DNA of 44,585 nucleotides. Origin: Gammaproteobacteria bacterium. Lineage in GTDB: Bacteria; Pseudomonadota; Gammaproteobacteria; Ga0077536. This document shows, in pieces, positions 34,225 to 42,637 of this stretch. Made by a program: the position numbers and the translations under genes. Numbering within the stretch: position 1 is the first letter of the stretch; each line of letters opens with the position of its first letter. The stretch spans positions 1 to 44,585 of the forward strand of contig SHZM01000026.1 in the NCBI GenBank assembly GCA_009692265.1, in the 5' to 3' direction. Below the pieces are notes generated by a model. It was given only the letters and a program-made list of their open reading frames with translations, had not been told where the DNA came from and did no database searches.

Positions 34225-35337
34225 ATGTCTCAAGAGTTCACGAAGGATTGCGTTAACCTAATGTCAGCACCGATCGAGATCCTCGCGCCCGAAGCTGTTA
34301 CAGCTGACTGGTTAATGGGTGCCTTGGGCCACGGCGGCGTCGACGCCAAAGTCGCGAGTTTCGAGATTGAGACGGTAGGTACCGGCCAACTCGGCGAAAC
34401 TCGACGCTTCCATTTGCAGTATGCCGGCACTGCGCCACCGGACGCCCCTAAAACCGTTGTCGGTAAATTTCCGTCCGCCAATCCGGTCGCGTGCCAATCC
34501 GGCAAATCGATGGGCTTCTATCGCGCCGAAGTGATGTTCTACCGCGAACTCGCCGCGCGCGCCAAACTCCGCGTACCGTTGGCCTATGTTGCAGAACTCG
34601 ATTCCGACAATAACTTTGTCTTGTTGTTCGAAGATCTGGCACCGGCACGTGCTGGTGATCAAATTAGCGGCTGCACGGTCGACCAAGCGCGCTCGGCCCT
34701 CAGCGAGGTCGCGATGTTGCACGCGGCGTTTTGGAACGACATCGAGTTAATGAATCAGCCGTGGGTGTACGTGCCGGAGGGCGCGCAGGGCTTCTATACG
34801 ACTGATTTAATCGAAGAATCCTGGGCGTACTTTCAGCGCACCTACGTGGGCTGGCTAACCCCTGAAGTAACCGAGGTCTGTGATCGCTTCGTGCGCAATC
34901 ATGCCTACTGGAATAGACCCCGTAACTTCCCCAAATGTTTTGCGCACTGCGATTTCCGCCCTGACAACATGCTCTATAGCGATACCGGTGGGCGGGTTGC
35001 GACCGTCGACTGGCAGACCAGTAATTTTCTCGGGTCCGGAATGGATCTTGCGTACTTTCTGGGCGGAGCATTCGATCGTGACACCCGCCGCGCGCACGAG
35101 CGCCCGCTGATCGAGGGCTATCATCGTGAACTTACCGCCTACGGCGTCAAGGATTACTCATTCGATCATCTGATGAATGATTATCGACATTACAGCTTCG
35201 CGGTGTTGGCGGTCGCGATCGCGGCGACCGTGATCGTCAAGCGTACCGAGCGGGGCGATCGCCTGTTCATGCACATGATCAATGGTGGAGCGCATCAGGC
35301 CCTAGATAATCATGCGCTCGATTTACTTCCGCCCTGA
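34225..35337 (+). CDS. Ecdysteroid-kinase-like / aminoglycoside phosphotransferase-family protein
   Basis: The 370-residue kinase-fold protein has a Brenner-type catalytic loop, FAHCDFRPDNML near residues 240-251, with Asp as base and Asn for Mg, followed by VDWQTSNFLGSGMDLAYFLG with the metal-binding Asp. An FEDLAPARAGDQ hinge lies upstream. The family (EcKL/DUF1679-like) phosphorylates small hydroxylated molecules and is often found beside acyl-CoA or steroid catabolic genes, but the substrate here is unknown. Two starts are possible. The ATG at 34225 has GGGAGA upstream; the ATG at 34261 gives a more typical N-terminus (MSAPIEILAPEAV). The VOC gene follows 10 bases later. Confidence 0.85.
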   Translation: MSQEFTKDCVNLMSAPIEILAPEAVTADWLMGALGHGGVDAKVASFEIETVGTGQLGETRRFHLQYAGTAPPDAPKTVVGKFPSANPVACQSGKSMGFYRAEVMFYRELAARAKLRVPLAYVAELDSDNNFVLLFEDLAPARAGDQISGCTVDQARSALSEVAMLHAAFWNDIELMNQPWVYVPEGAQGFYTTDLIEESWAYFQRTYVGWLTPEVTEVCDRFVRNHAYWNRPRNFPKCFAHCDFRPDNMLYSDTGGRVATVDWQTSNFLGSGMDLAYFLGGAFDRDTRRAHERPLIEGYHRELTAYGVKDYSFDHLMNDYRHYSFAVLAVAIAATVIVKRTERGDRLFMHMINGGAHQALDNHALDLLPP

Positions 35338-35347
35338 GCAATAACCA

Positions 35348-36067
35348 ATGCGCCTTGCAAAGCCCCATATTGATATCGGCTTGTTCACCACGGACATCGC
35401 CGCGCATTCCGCCTTCTGGGGGCAGACCATGAGCTTACGGCTTGATCACAAGCTTGAGTTCGGGACCCATGGCATTGCGACCGGGATGATCCAACACCGC
35501 TACGACGCACACGGATCGGTGATCAAAGTGAACCACTATCCCGGTGAATTACCGCGCTATCAGCGCAGCGGCTATGTCGGGCTTACGATCGCGCGAGCCG
35601 ATGTCTCACCGTGGGACAGCCAGCATCCAGAGGGTGACAGGGTCCTGTTAGTCGCGCCCGGGACTGACGGCGTGGTCGGTATTGGCATTACAGTCAGCAC
35701 CCCGGAACCTGCACGGATGATGGATTTTTATCTGCGTGTAATGGAGTTCGATGAAGTGAATGCCACGACTACGCGTTGCGGCGACAGCCTGCTGTTCGTC
35801 GAGAAAGGGCCGGTTCCTGATAACCATCCCACCCAGTTTATTGGCGGACGCGGATTCCGTTATTTGACGGTGCAGATTTTCGATGCCGACCTAGCGGTTA
35901 ATGAAATCGTCGCGCGCGGCGGCCGCCTGGGCCAAGCCTGTGTGAACTTCGGCGAGGTCGCGCGTTATGGCTTTGTGCTGGACCCCGATGGCGGCTGGAT
36001 CGAAATGTCGGCGCGCACCTCGCTCACCGGCATTAAGCCACCGATCCCTGCGGCCAGAGTCGATTAA
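35348..36067 (+). CDS. Two-module VOC-family protein (extradiol dioxygenase-like)
   Basis: The 239-residue protein has two VOC modules. The first starts PHIDIGLFTTDIAAHSAFW. The second starts VGIGITVSTPEPARMMDFYLRVM near residue 115 and ends FVLDPDGGWIEMSAR. This matches the duplicated beta-alpha-beta fold of extradiol dioxygenases and glyoxalase-like enzymes. The closing DPDGGWIEM supplies the usual Glu ligand, but a His is not clearly placed at the matching position in module two, so metal binding and a dioxygenase role are uncertain. It is 10 bases downstream of the phosphotransferase gene and 63 bases upstream of the D-aminoacylase-like gene, all on the plus strand. Confidence 0.78.
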   Translation: MRLAKPHIDIGLFTTDIAAHSAFWGQTMSLRLDHKLEFGTHGIATGMIQHRYDAHGSVIKVNHYPGELPRYQRSGYVGLTIARADVSPWDSQHPEGDRVLLVAPGTDGVVGIGITVSTPEPARMMDFYLRVMEFDEVNATTTRCGDSLLFVEKGPVPDNHPTQFIGGRGFRYLTVQIFDADLAVNEIVARGGRLGQACVNFGEVARYGFVLDPDGGWIEMSARTSLTGIKPPIPAARVD

Positions 36068-36130
36068 GTCGGAAGCGCTCCGCGCAGTAGACGAGTACCA
36101 TTCACTGAAAATAACCCTCGGAGTTTACCC

Positions 36131-37813
36131 ATGACCTACGATCTCGTGATTAAAAACGGTACCGTTGTTGACGGCACTGGCGCGCCTCGGTTCCACGCGG
36201 ATATCGGGGTGAAGGACGGCCTTATTGTCGACGTCGGCAAGGTGGCCGGTTCCGCCACTAAAACCATCGACGCCTCCGACCTGATCGTAGCGCCCGGCTT
36301 CGTCGATCCCCATACACACTACGATGCCCAAATATGCTGGGACGACGTGACCTCACCATCCTGCTGGCACGGCGTCACCTCGGTGGTCATGGGCAATTGC
36401 GGTGTTGGCCTCGCCCCGTGCCGCGAGGCGGCGCGCGAGATTGCGGCCTGGGACTTGGTCAACGTGGAAGCAATTCCGATCGAGGTGCTCAAACAGGGTG
36501 TGACCTGGGACTGGGAAACATTTCCCGAATACATGGACGCGGCCGCTCGTCGCGGTTCGGGCTTGAATTTAGGCTTTCTCGCGGCGCTAACCCCGTTTCG
36601 TCATTACGTGCTCGGCGAGGAATCGATGGAGCGCGCGGCAACCGCACAGGAGACTCAAAAAATCGCGGGCCTGTTGCGGGAGGCGATGGAAGCCGGCGCG
36701 ATGGGCTTCACGACCACCAACGCGTTACAGCACATTGGCTATCAAGGTCGACCGCTCGCGTGCCGTCTCGCCAGCAACGATGAACTTGTCAGCTACGCGC
36801 GCGTGTTGCGCGACGTAGGGCGTGGAGCGATCGAAATCGCGTTAACCAATGAAGTGTCGGTCGTCGACGAAACCGAGTATGCGCTGCTCGATTTGCTCCT
36901 GACCGAGAGCAGACGACCGGTCACCTGGTTGGCCTTGCTGAACCGGGAAGATAATCCGGAAGCTGCGCAGAATACCTTGAAGAGCACCGCGGAGTTGCTG
37001 AAGCGTGGTGCGATTCCGCAAGTCACCTGCCGACCCTTGAACGTGCAAATCGATCTGCGCAAACCCTTCATCTTCGCGAACATGGCGTGCTGGAATCCGG
37101 TATTCAACCGCACGGTCGAGGAGCAGATTCAAATCTACCGTAATCCGAGTTTCCGCACCGCGTTTCGCGACGCTTTGAAGAATCCGACAATTTTCGGCGG
37201 CGACTGGAAACGTGCAGTAATTCATGAAGTCGAAAATCCCACGTTAAGCGCGCTCATTGGGAGTAACGTCGCGGCCGTGGCGCAAGCCCGCGGCGCGGAT
37301 GCGCTCGACACCTTTCTTGATCTCGCGCTGGAAGACAATCTGCGTATTCAATTTACTTACGAACTTTTCAATTCGGATGAAAGTCGAATTCCCGAGCTGA
37401 TTACTGATCCACGCACGATGATTGGGTTATCCGATGGCGGCGCGCATGTCGACATGCTCTGCGATGCCGGATATTGCACCTACCTGCTTGGTACGTGGGT
37501 GCGCGAACGCGAAGTGATGAGCCTGGAACACGCGGTAAAACGCATCACCACCGAGCCCGCAGCGTTGTTCGGCATTACCCAGCGCGGGCGGATTGCACCG
37601 GGGCTCGCCGCCGATTTCGCGATTTTCGATCTGGCGCGGGTGGGCTCGAAAAAACGCGGCGAGATGCGCAATGATCTCCCCGGCGGTGGCCGTCGGCTGG
37701 TCATGCCGGCGACTGGCGTGGAGTACACCATCGTTAACGGCAGTGTGCTGTTTGCCGGCGGCAAGGATTCAGGGGCGCGGCCCGGGCAGGTGTTGCGATC
37801 AGGTAGGGCGTAA
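36131..37813 (+). CDS. D-aminoacylase / N-acyl-D-amino-acid deacylase-family amidohydrolase
   Basis: The 560-residue protein opens with the amidohydrolase beta-sandwich (YDLVIKNGTVVDGTG) and then APGFVDPHTHYD near residues 56-67, carrying the HxH zinc motif. GNCGVGLAP near 88-96 has the Cys that ligates zinc in D-aminoacylases. LSDGGAHVD near 437 supplies the catalytic Asp region. The C-terminal PGLAADFAIFDL returns to the sandwich. Many enzymes annotated this way hydrolyse other amide or lactam bonds, so the substrate is not assured. A good start context precedes the ATG. It is 25 bases upstream of an ACMSD-like hydrolase. Confidence 0.88.
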   Translation: MTYDLVIKNGTVVDGTGAPRFHADIGVKDGLIVDVGKVAGSATKTIDASDLIVAPGFVDPHTHYDAQICWDDVTSPSCWHGVTSVVMGNCGVGLAPCREAAREIAAWDLVNVEAIPIEVLKQGVTWDWETFPEYMDAAARRGSGLNLGFLAALTPFRHYVLGEESMERAATAQETQKIAGLLREAMEAGAMGFTTTNALQHIGYQGRPLACRLASNDELVSYARVLRDVGRGAIEIALTNEVSVVDETEYALLDLLLTESRRPVTWLALLNREDNPEAAQNTLKSTAELLKRGAIPQVTCRPLNVQIDLRKPFIFANMACWNPVFNRTVEEQIQIYRNPSFRTAFRDALKNPTIFGGDWKRAVIHEVENPTLSALIGSNVAAVAQARGADALDTFLDLALEDNLRIQFTYELFNSDESRIPELITDPRTMIGLSDGGAHVDMLCDAGYCTYLLGTWVREREVMSLEHAVKRITTEPAALFGITQRGRIAPGLAADFAIFDLARVGSKKRGEMRNDLPGGGRRLVMPATGVEYTIVNGSVLFAGGKDSGARPGQVLRSGRA

Positions 37814-37838
37814 ATCAATCAAACAGAGGGCAACCGCG

Positions 37839-38978
37839 ATGGGCGCAGTCAATCAAATCATCAGCAAACCAATTATCTCGGCCGACTCGCATGTGATGGA
37901 GCCACCGGGTACCTATATCGATCGCATCGATCACAAGTTTCGCGATCGCGCGCCCAAGGTCGTCAGCGATCCGGTGAAGGGCGACAGTTATTACATTGAC
38001 GGCATGAAAGACGGGATCCCGATGGGGTTGGTCGCGGCCGCGGGCAAAAGCGCGGAGGAACTAGCGATAGCCGCGGTCTCCGCGAAGTTCGAGGATCTGC
38101 ATCGCGGTGGTTGGGATCCGCATGCGCGCATCGGCGATCAGGATCGCGATGGCGTCGCGGCCGAAGTGATCTATCCAAGCGTCGGCATGGTGTTATGCAA
38201 TCACCCGGAGCCAGACTACAAGAAGGCCTGCTTCGACGCCTACAATCTTTGGATCACCGAATACTGCGATCCACATCGCGATCGCCTGCTCGGAGTAGGG
38301 CAAACCGCGATGCGCACGCCACACGAAGGCATCGCTGATCTGATGGCGATTAAAAAACTCGGTTTGCGCGGAGTAATGATGCCGGGTTTCCCAGTGCTCG
38401 AAGACTACGACAGCGCGATCTATGACGACTTCTGGGCGGCTGCCAGCGATATCGGCCTGCCGTTGAGCTTTCATATCCTGACTTCTAAAGACGGCGTCGG
38501 CGGTCCGAATGCACTGGGCCGTACCCGCGGCCCGAAGCTCAACGGCTTCATGACGATTATCCGTGGCTGTCAGGACATAATGGGGACATTAATCCTCGGC
38601 GGTGTATTTGAACGCCATCCGAAGCTTCGCGTCGTCTGTGTCGAAGCGGATGCGGGCTGGGTGCCGCATTATATGTACCGGCTGGATCACGCGTTTGAAC
38701 GTCACCGCTATTGGCTGACGGCCGGCACCTTATCCAAAATGCCGAGCGAGTATTTCCGCGAAAATATTTACGTGACCTTCCAGGACGACTGGGTCGCGTT
38801 CAAGACCATGGATCTGTGCAATCCACAGCGGCTGATGTGGGCGAACGATTTTCCGCACAGCGATTCCACCTGGCCGAATTCGCAGGCGTTGTTAGCGAAA
38901 CATACCGCCGATTTGTCGCCGCTGAATAAAAATCGCCTGTTGCACGATAATGTGGCGGAGCTGTACGGGCTGCACTAG
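37839..38978 (+). CDS. Amidohydrolase-family (ACMSD-like) metal-dependent hydrolase, second copy
   Basis: The 379-residue TIM-barrel protein begins IISADSHVMEPPGTY at about residues 11-25 with the D-x-H metal motif. It has AEVIYPSVGMVL and LSFHILTSKDG in the middle and ends with LMWANDFPHSDSTWP, whose Asp is catalytic in the family. It is homologous to the protein at 1985-3142 but diverged and longer in the central loop (GPNALGRTRGPKLNGF). The ATG at 37839 has AGAGGG eight bases upstream; the frame extends further 5' inside the previous gene without support. It is the last gene of the 34225-38978 run; a hairpin follows. Confidence 0.87.
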   Translation: MGAVNQIISKPIISADSHVMEPPGTYIDRIDHKFRDRAPKVVSDPVKGDSYYIDGMKDGIPMGLVAAAGKSAEELAIAAVSAKFEDLHRGGWDPHARIGDQDRDGVAAEVIYPSVGMVLCNHPEPDYKKACFDAYNLWITEYCDPHRDRLLGVGQTAMRTPHEGIADLMAIKKLGLRGVMMPGFPVLEDYDSAIYDDFWAAASDIGLPLSFHILTSKDGVGGPNALGRTRGPKLNGFMTIIRGCQDIMGTLILGGVFERHPKLRVVCVEADAGWVPHYMYRLDHAFERHRYWLTAGTLSKMPSEYFRENIYVTFQDDWVAFKTMDLCNPQRLMWANDFPHSDSTWPNSQALLAKHTADLSPLNKNRLLHDNVAELYGLH

Positions 38979-38982
38979 TTTC

Positions 38983-39029
38983 TCCCGCTTCCCCCCTCTC
39001 GCAACGCGAGGGAGGAAGCGGAAGCGGGA
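38983..39029. terminator. Hairpin between convergent genes, possible bidirectional terminator
   Basis: TCCCGCTTCC at 38983-38992 pairs with GGAAGCGGGA at 39020-39029, and an inner CTCTCGC/GCGAGGG pairing closes the loop. It sits between the stop codons at 38978 and 39035. There is no long T-run on either side, so termination is inferred from position and stem strength. A dispersed palindromic repeat is the alternative. Confidence 0.5.
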
Positions 39030-39034
39030 CGGCC

Positions 39035-39490
39035 CTAGCTTATTTTCTCCAATAAAATCACCGGGATTTCACGCTGGGTTTTTTCCTGATACGCGGTATA
39101 GGGAGAATACATCACCGCCATCTGCTTCCAGATGTTAGCGCGTTCGGCGCCACTGGTGACCCGCGCTTTCGCTGTGAAAACCTTATCCGCCACCTGTACT
39201 GTTACCACGTTGTTCGCGATTAAGTTGTGATACCAGCCTGGATGTTTCGGCGCACCGCCTTTGGAGGCGATTATCGCGTAGGCACCGTTAACCTCACCAT
39301 AGAGTAAGGGCATCACACTCTCGCTGCCGGATTTCGCGCCAATGGTGGTCAGCAGCAACGTCGGCAGGGGTCCGGGGCCGCCCGCGAAGGCCGAGTCCCA
39401 GAGATGTCCCGCGGACGGATCTTTCAAGTACTGATCGCGATGTTGCGCGATCCAGCCCTTCGTACTTGCTTCAATAATCGGGTCGCTCAT
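39035..39490 (-). CDS. DDN-type nitroreductase-family deazaflavin-dependent oxidoreductase
   Basis: The 151-residue protein matches the split-barrel DDN (deazaflavin-dependent nitroreductase) family: [22 protein letters not shown], then [20 protein letters not shown], then [15 protein letters not shown]. The GRKSG-like and KGG..HPxWYHNL motifs bind the F420 cofactor in mycobacterial members. In this host F420 use is not shown, and other deazaflavin or flavin cofactors are possible. GGAG precedes the ATG. It is convergent with the catabolic run and divergent from cysD. Confidence 0.88.
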   Translation of the reverse strand: MSDPIIEASTKGWIAQHRDQYLKDPSAGHLWDSAFAGGPGPLPTLLLTTIGAKSGSESVMPLLYGEVNGAYAIIASKGGAPKHPGWYHNLIANNVVTVQVADKVFTAKARVTSGAERANIWKQMAVMYSPYTAYQEKTQREIPVILLEKIS

Positions 39491-39615
39491 GTTTTTTCTC
39501 CGTGTTAATTACCTGGCCAATCGTACACACAAGGCCTTACGAATTCACTGCAGGTCTGTCTGTCCACTACTCTGGTGCTTCTGCTAACCTGCCAATACCT
39601 GTTAAGAGATTTTTC

Positions 39616-40515
39616 ATGACCGTCCTCACCCACCTGCAACGCCTCGAAGCCGAAAGCATCCATATCCTGCGCGAAGTCGTGTCTGAAGTTGACAAACCGG
39701 TGATGCTCTACTCGGTCGGCAAGGATTCCGCGGTCATGCTGCATTTGGCGCGGAAGGCTTTCTTTCCTACGCCGCCGCCGTTTCCGCTACTGCATGTCGA
39801 TACGACCTGGAAGTTCAAGGCCATGTACGAACTGCGTGACCGGATGGCAAAGGAAAGCGGCATGGAGTTGCTGGTCTATCAGAATCCCGAAGCCCTGGCG
39901 CGTGGGATTAATCCCTTCGATCACGGCCCGCTGCATACCGACATGTGGAAAACCGAAGGCTTGAAACAGGCGCTCGATCTCCACGCTTTCGACGCGGCGT
40001 TTGGCGGCGCGCGTCGCGATGAGGAAAAAAGTCGCGCGAAGGAACGCATCTTTTCATTCCGCGCGGCGAATCATCGCTGGGATCCGAAAAACCAGCGTCC
40101 CGAGCTGTGGCACCTGTATAACGCGCGTAAAGCGAAAGGCGAGAGCATCCGCGTATTTCCAATCTCGAACTGGACCGAACTCGATGTGTGGCAATACATC
40201 CATTTGGAGAACGTTCCGATCGTGCCACTGTATTTTTCAGCCCCGCGACCGACCGTCATGCGCGACGGCCTATTACTGATGGTCGATGACGAGCGCTTTC
40301 CACTGCGCGCGGACGAAGCGCCAGTGAATCGCTCGATCCGCTTTCGCACCCTCGGCTGCTATCCACTGACCGGGGCGATCGAAAGCACCGCGGCGACCTT
40401 GCCCGAAGTGATCCAGGAAATGTTGTTGACGACGACGTCCGAGCGCCAGGGTCGCGCGATCGATCACGATCAAGCCGCCAGCATGGAGAAAAAGAAACAG
40501 GAAGGATATTTCTAA
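39616..40515 (+). CDS. cysD: Sulfate adenylyltransferase subunit 2
   Basis: The 299-residue subunit belongs to the ATP-PPi synthetase (PP-loop) group. [18 protein letters not shown] near residues 31-48 is the PP-loop in the form found in Cys[22 protein letters not shown] is also diagnostic. With the CysN GTPase it makes APS from sulfate and ATP. The ATG at 39616 has AAGAGA upstream and gives the standard [14 protein letters not shown] start; the longer frame to 39502 is not supported. cysNC begins three bases after the stop. Confidence 0.97.
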   Translation: MTVLTHLQRLEAESIHILREVVSEVDKPVMLYSVGKDSAVMLHLARKAFFPTPPPFPLLHVDTTWKFKAMYELRDRMAKESGMELLVYQNPEALARGINPFDHGPLHTDMWKTEGLKQALDLHAFDAAFGGARRDEEKSRAKERIFSFRAANHRWDPKNQRPELWHLYNARKAKGESIRVFPISNWTELDVWQYIHLENVPIVPLYFSAPRPTVMRDGLLLMVDDERFPLRADEAPVNRSIRFRTLGCYPLTGAIESTAATLPEVIQEMLLTTTSERQGRAIDHDQAASMEKKKQEGYF

Positions 40516-40517
40516 CC

Positions 40518-42428
40518 GTGGCAAACGACTCCGCGTACAAGGTCCACGATCTTATCGCCGAAGATATCGACGCGTATCTGCTCGAGCATCAACATAAATC
40601 GCTGCTGCGCTTCATTACCTGCGGCTCGGTGGACGATGGCAAGTCAACCCTAATCGGCCGCCTGCTCTACGACTCGAAAATGATTTTCGAGGACCAGCTC
40701 GCGGCTTTAGAAGCGGACTCAAAACGCGTGGGCACCCAGGGACAGAACATCGATTTCGCGTTATTGGTGGATGGGCTCGCCGCCGAGCGCGAACAGGGGA
40801 TCACAATCGACGTGGCGTATCGCTTCTTTGCGACCGACAAGCGCAAGTTCATCGTCGCCGACACCCCTGGCCACGAGCAGTACACGCGCAATATGGTGAC
40901 CGGCGCCTCAACCGCCGATCTCGCCGTGATTCTAATCGACGCCCGCAAGGGTGTGTTGGTGCAAACCCGTCGGCATAGTTACCTCGCGCACCTACTCGGG
41001 ATCCGTAATATCGTTTTGGCCGTCAACAAAATGGATCTGATCGCCTATGACCGCGCGAAGTATGACGCGATAGTGGCTGATTACCGCGCGTTCGCGACCT
41101 CAATCGGGATCAGCGCATTCACCGCAATGCCGATCTCGGGCTTCATCGGCGACAACATCACCATGAAGTCGCCGCACACGCCGTGGTACGACGGGTTACC
41201 GTTAATCGAGCACCTGGAAACGGTCGAACTGGATGTGACGACCGATCAGGCAAAACCGTTCCGGATGCCGATCCAGTGGGTGAATCGACCGAACCTGGAT
41301 TTTCGCGGTTTCGCCGGACAAATTGTCAGCGGCAAGATCAAACCAGGGGATCCGGTGCGGATACTTCCGTCCGGGAAAACGTCAACGGTGGCGCGGGTGG
41401 TGACGTTCGATGGCGATCTCCCTCAGGCAGTGGCTGGGCAGTCAATTACTTTAACTTTGGCCGATGAGGTCGATTGCTCGCGCGGCGATGTGCTCGCCGT
41501 GGCGGACAATCCGCCGCAAGTGGCCGGGCAGTTCGAGTCAACCATCGTGTGGATGGCGGAAGAAGCGATGGTGCCGGGCCGGTCCTATTGGTTGAAACTC
41601 GCGACTCAGCGGATATCGGCGCAGGTACAGACACCAAAGTACCAGATCAATCTCAACACCATGCAGCATCTCGCGGCCAAGACCTTCGAACTGAACGCGA
41701 TCGGGGTCGCCACCGTCACCACCGACAAGGCGATCGTATTCGAACCCTACCTTGAGAGCCGCGATTTGGGCGGCTTCATTCTCATCGATAAATTCAGTAA
41801 CGCGACGGTGGCTGCCGGGATGCTCCACTTCGCGCTACGGCGTAGCCAGAATGTGCATTGGCAGATTATCGAGATTACCCGCGAGGCACATGCGCTGCAG
41901 AAACAGCAGACCCCAAGATTGTTGTGGTTTACTGGCCTTTCCGGTGCCGGCAAATCGACCATCGCGAATTTAGTCGAGAAGCGCCTCTACGCCCTGGGCA
42001 AGCACAGCTTCCTGCTCGATGGCGACAATATCCGGCATGGGCTAAACAAGGATCTCGACTTTACCGATGCCGACCGGATCGAAAACATCCGCCGGGTTGG
42101 CGAAGTCGCAAAGCTAATGACCGAGGCCGGCCTGATTGTGCTGACGGCGTTCATTTCGCCGTTTCGCGCGGAGCGTGACCTGGTCCGAAACCTGTTCGCC
42201 TCCGGCTCGTTCCTCGAAATTCATATCGATACCAGCTTAGAAGAAGCGGAACGTCGTGATATTAAAGGTCTTTATAAGAAAGCCCGCGCTGGCGACCTGA
42301 AAAATTTCACCGGGATCGATTCACCTTACGAGCCCCCGGAGAACCCCGAAATCCGGATTGATACCTCCCGCTTAAGCGCCGAGGAAGCCGCGGAGCTAAT
42401 CGCGGAGGCCGTCCTGGGCAACGAGTAA
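40518..42428 (+). CDS. cysNC: Bifunctional sulfate adenylyltransferase subunit 1 / APS kinase (CysNC)
   Basis: The 636-residue fusion has a CysN GTPase at the N-terminus and an APS kinase at the C-terminus. The GTPase motifs are GSVDDGKSTLIGRLL near 35-49, DTPGHEQY near 115 and NKMD near 170; an EF-Tu-like beta-barrel domain follows. The kinase P-loop is GLSGAGKSTIANLV near 474-487, followed by LDGDNIRHGLNKDL, which binds APS. It would make APS and then PAPS. The GTG start is three bases after cysD. The fusion occurs in various proteobacteria. cysH and cysI are not in the window. Confidence 0.97.
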   Translation: MANDSAYKVHDLIAEDIDAYLLEHQHKSLLRFITCGSVDDGKSTLIGRLLYDSKMIFEDQLAALEADSKRVGTQGQNIDFALLVDGLAAEREQGITIDVAYRFFATDKRKFIVADTPGHEQYTRNMVTGASTADLAVILIDARKGVLVQTRRHSYLAHLLGIRNIVLAVNKMDLIAYDRAKYDAIVADYRAFATSIGISAFTAMPISGFIGDNITMKSPHTPWYDGLPLIEHLETVELDVTTDQAKPFRMPIQWVNRPNLDFRGFAGQIVSGKIKPGDPVRILPSGKTSTVARVVTFDGDLPQAVAGQSITLTLADEVDCSRGDVLAVADNPPQVAGQFESTIVWMAEEAMVPGRSYWLKLATQRISAQVQTPKYQINLNTMQHLAAKTFELNAIGVATVTTDKAIVFEPYLESRDLGGFILIDKFSNATVAAGMLHFALRRSQNVHWQIIEITREAHALQKQQTPRLLWFTGLSGAGKSTIANLVEKRLYALGKHSFLLDGDNIRHGLNKDLDFTDADRIENIRRVGEVAKLMTEAGLIVLTAFISPFRAERDLVRNLFASGSFLEIHIDTSLEEAERRDIKGLYKKARAGDLKNFTGIDSPYEPPENPEIRIDTSRLSAEEAAELIAEAVLGNE

Positions 42429-42429
42429 G

Positions 42430-42456
42430 ACGCCCGGGGTTCAATGTCCTCGGCGT
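42430..42456 (+). terminator. Weak terminator-like hairpin after cysNC
   Basis: ACGC plus CGGGG (42430-42439, one bulged C) pairs with CCTCG plus GCGT (42448-42456, one G-U pair). No T-run follows, so termination here is uncertain. It is followed by about 160 bases of rpoD upstream region. Confidence 0.3.
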
Positions 42457-42637
42457 GAAGTTTCGGTCGCGGCGGACCAAAGTCTTGGTGGCCTGAGCGC
42501 AAGTTATTCGACTATACTTGACGGCTATTTCCGCGACACGCTGGCGGAACAACTGCTTTGTACTACACTCTAAGACGCTAGACTAGGCGGCCCTCATCGG
42601 GTCCGTCAGAGGCGTCGTTTTGACAAAGGTAAGGCCC

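Noticed and set aside
42513..42523. TATACT and overlapping TTGACG as an rpoD promoter
   Set aside because: Neither element has a convincing partner at 15-19 bases, so I did not annotate a promoter.
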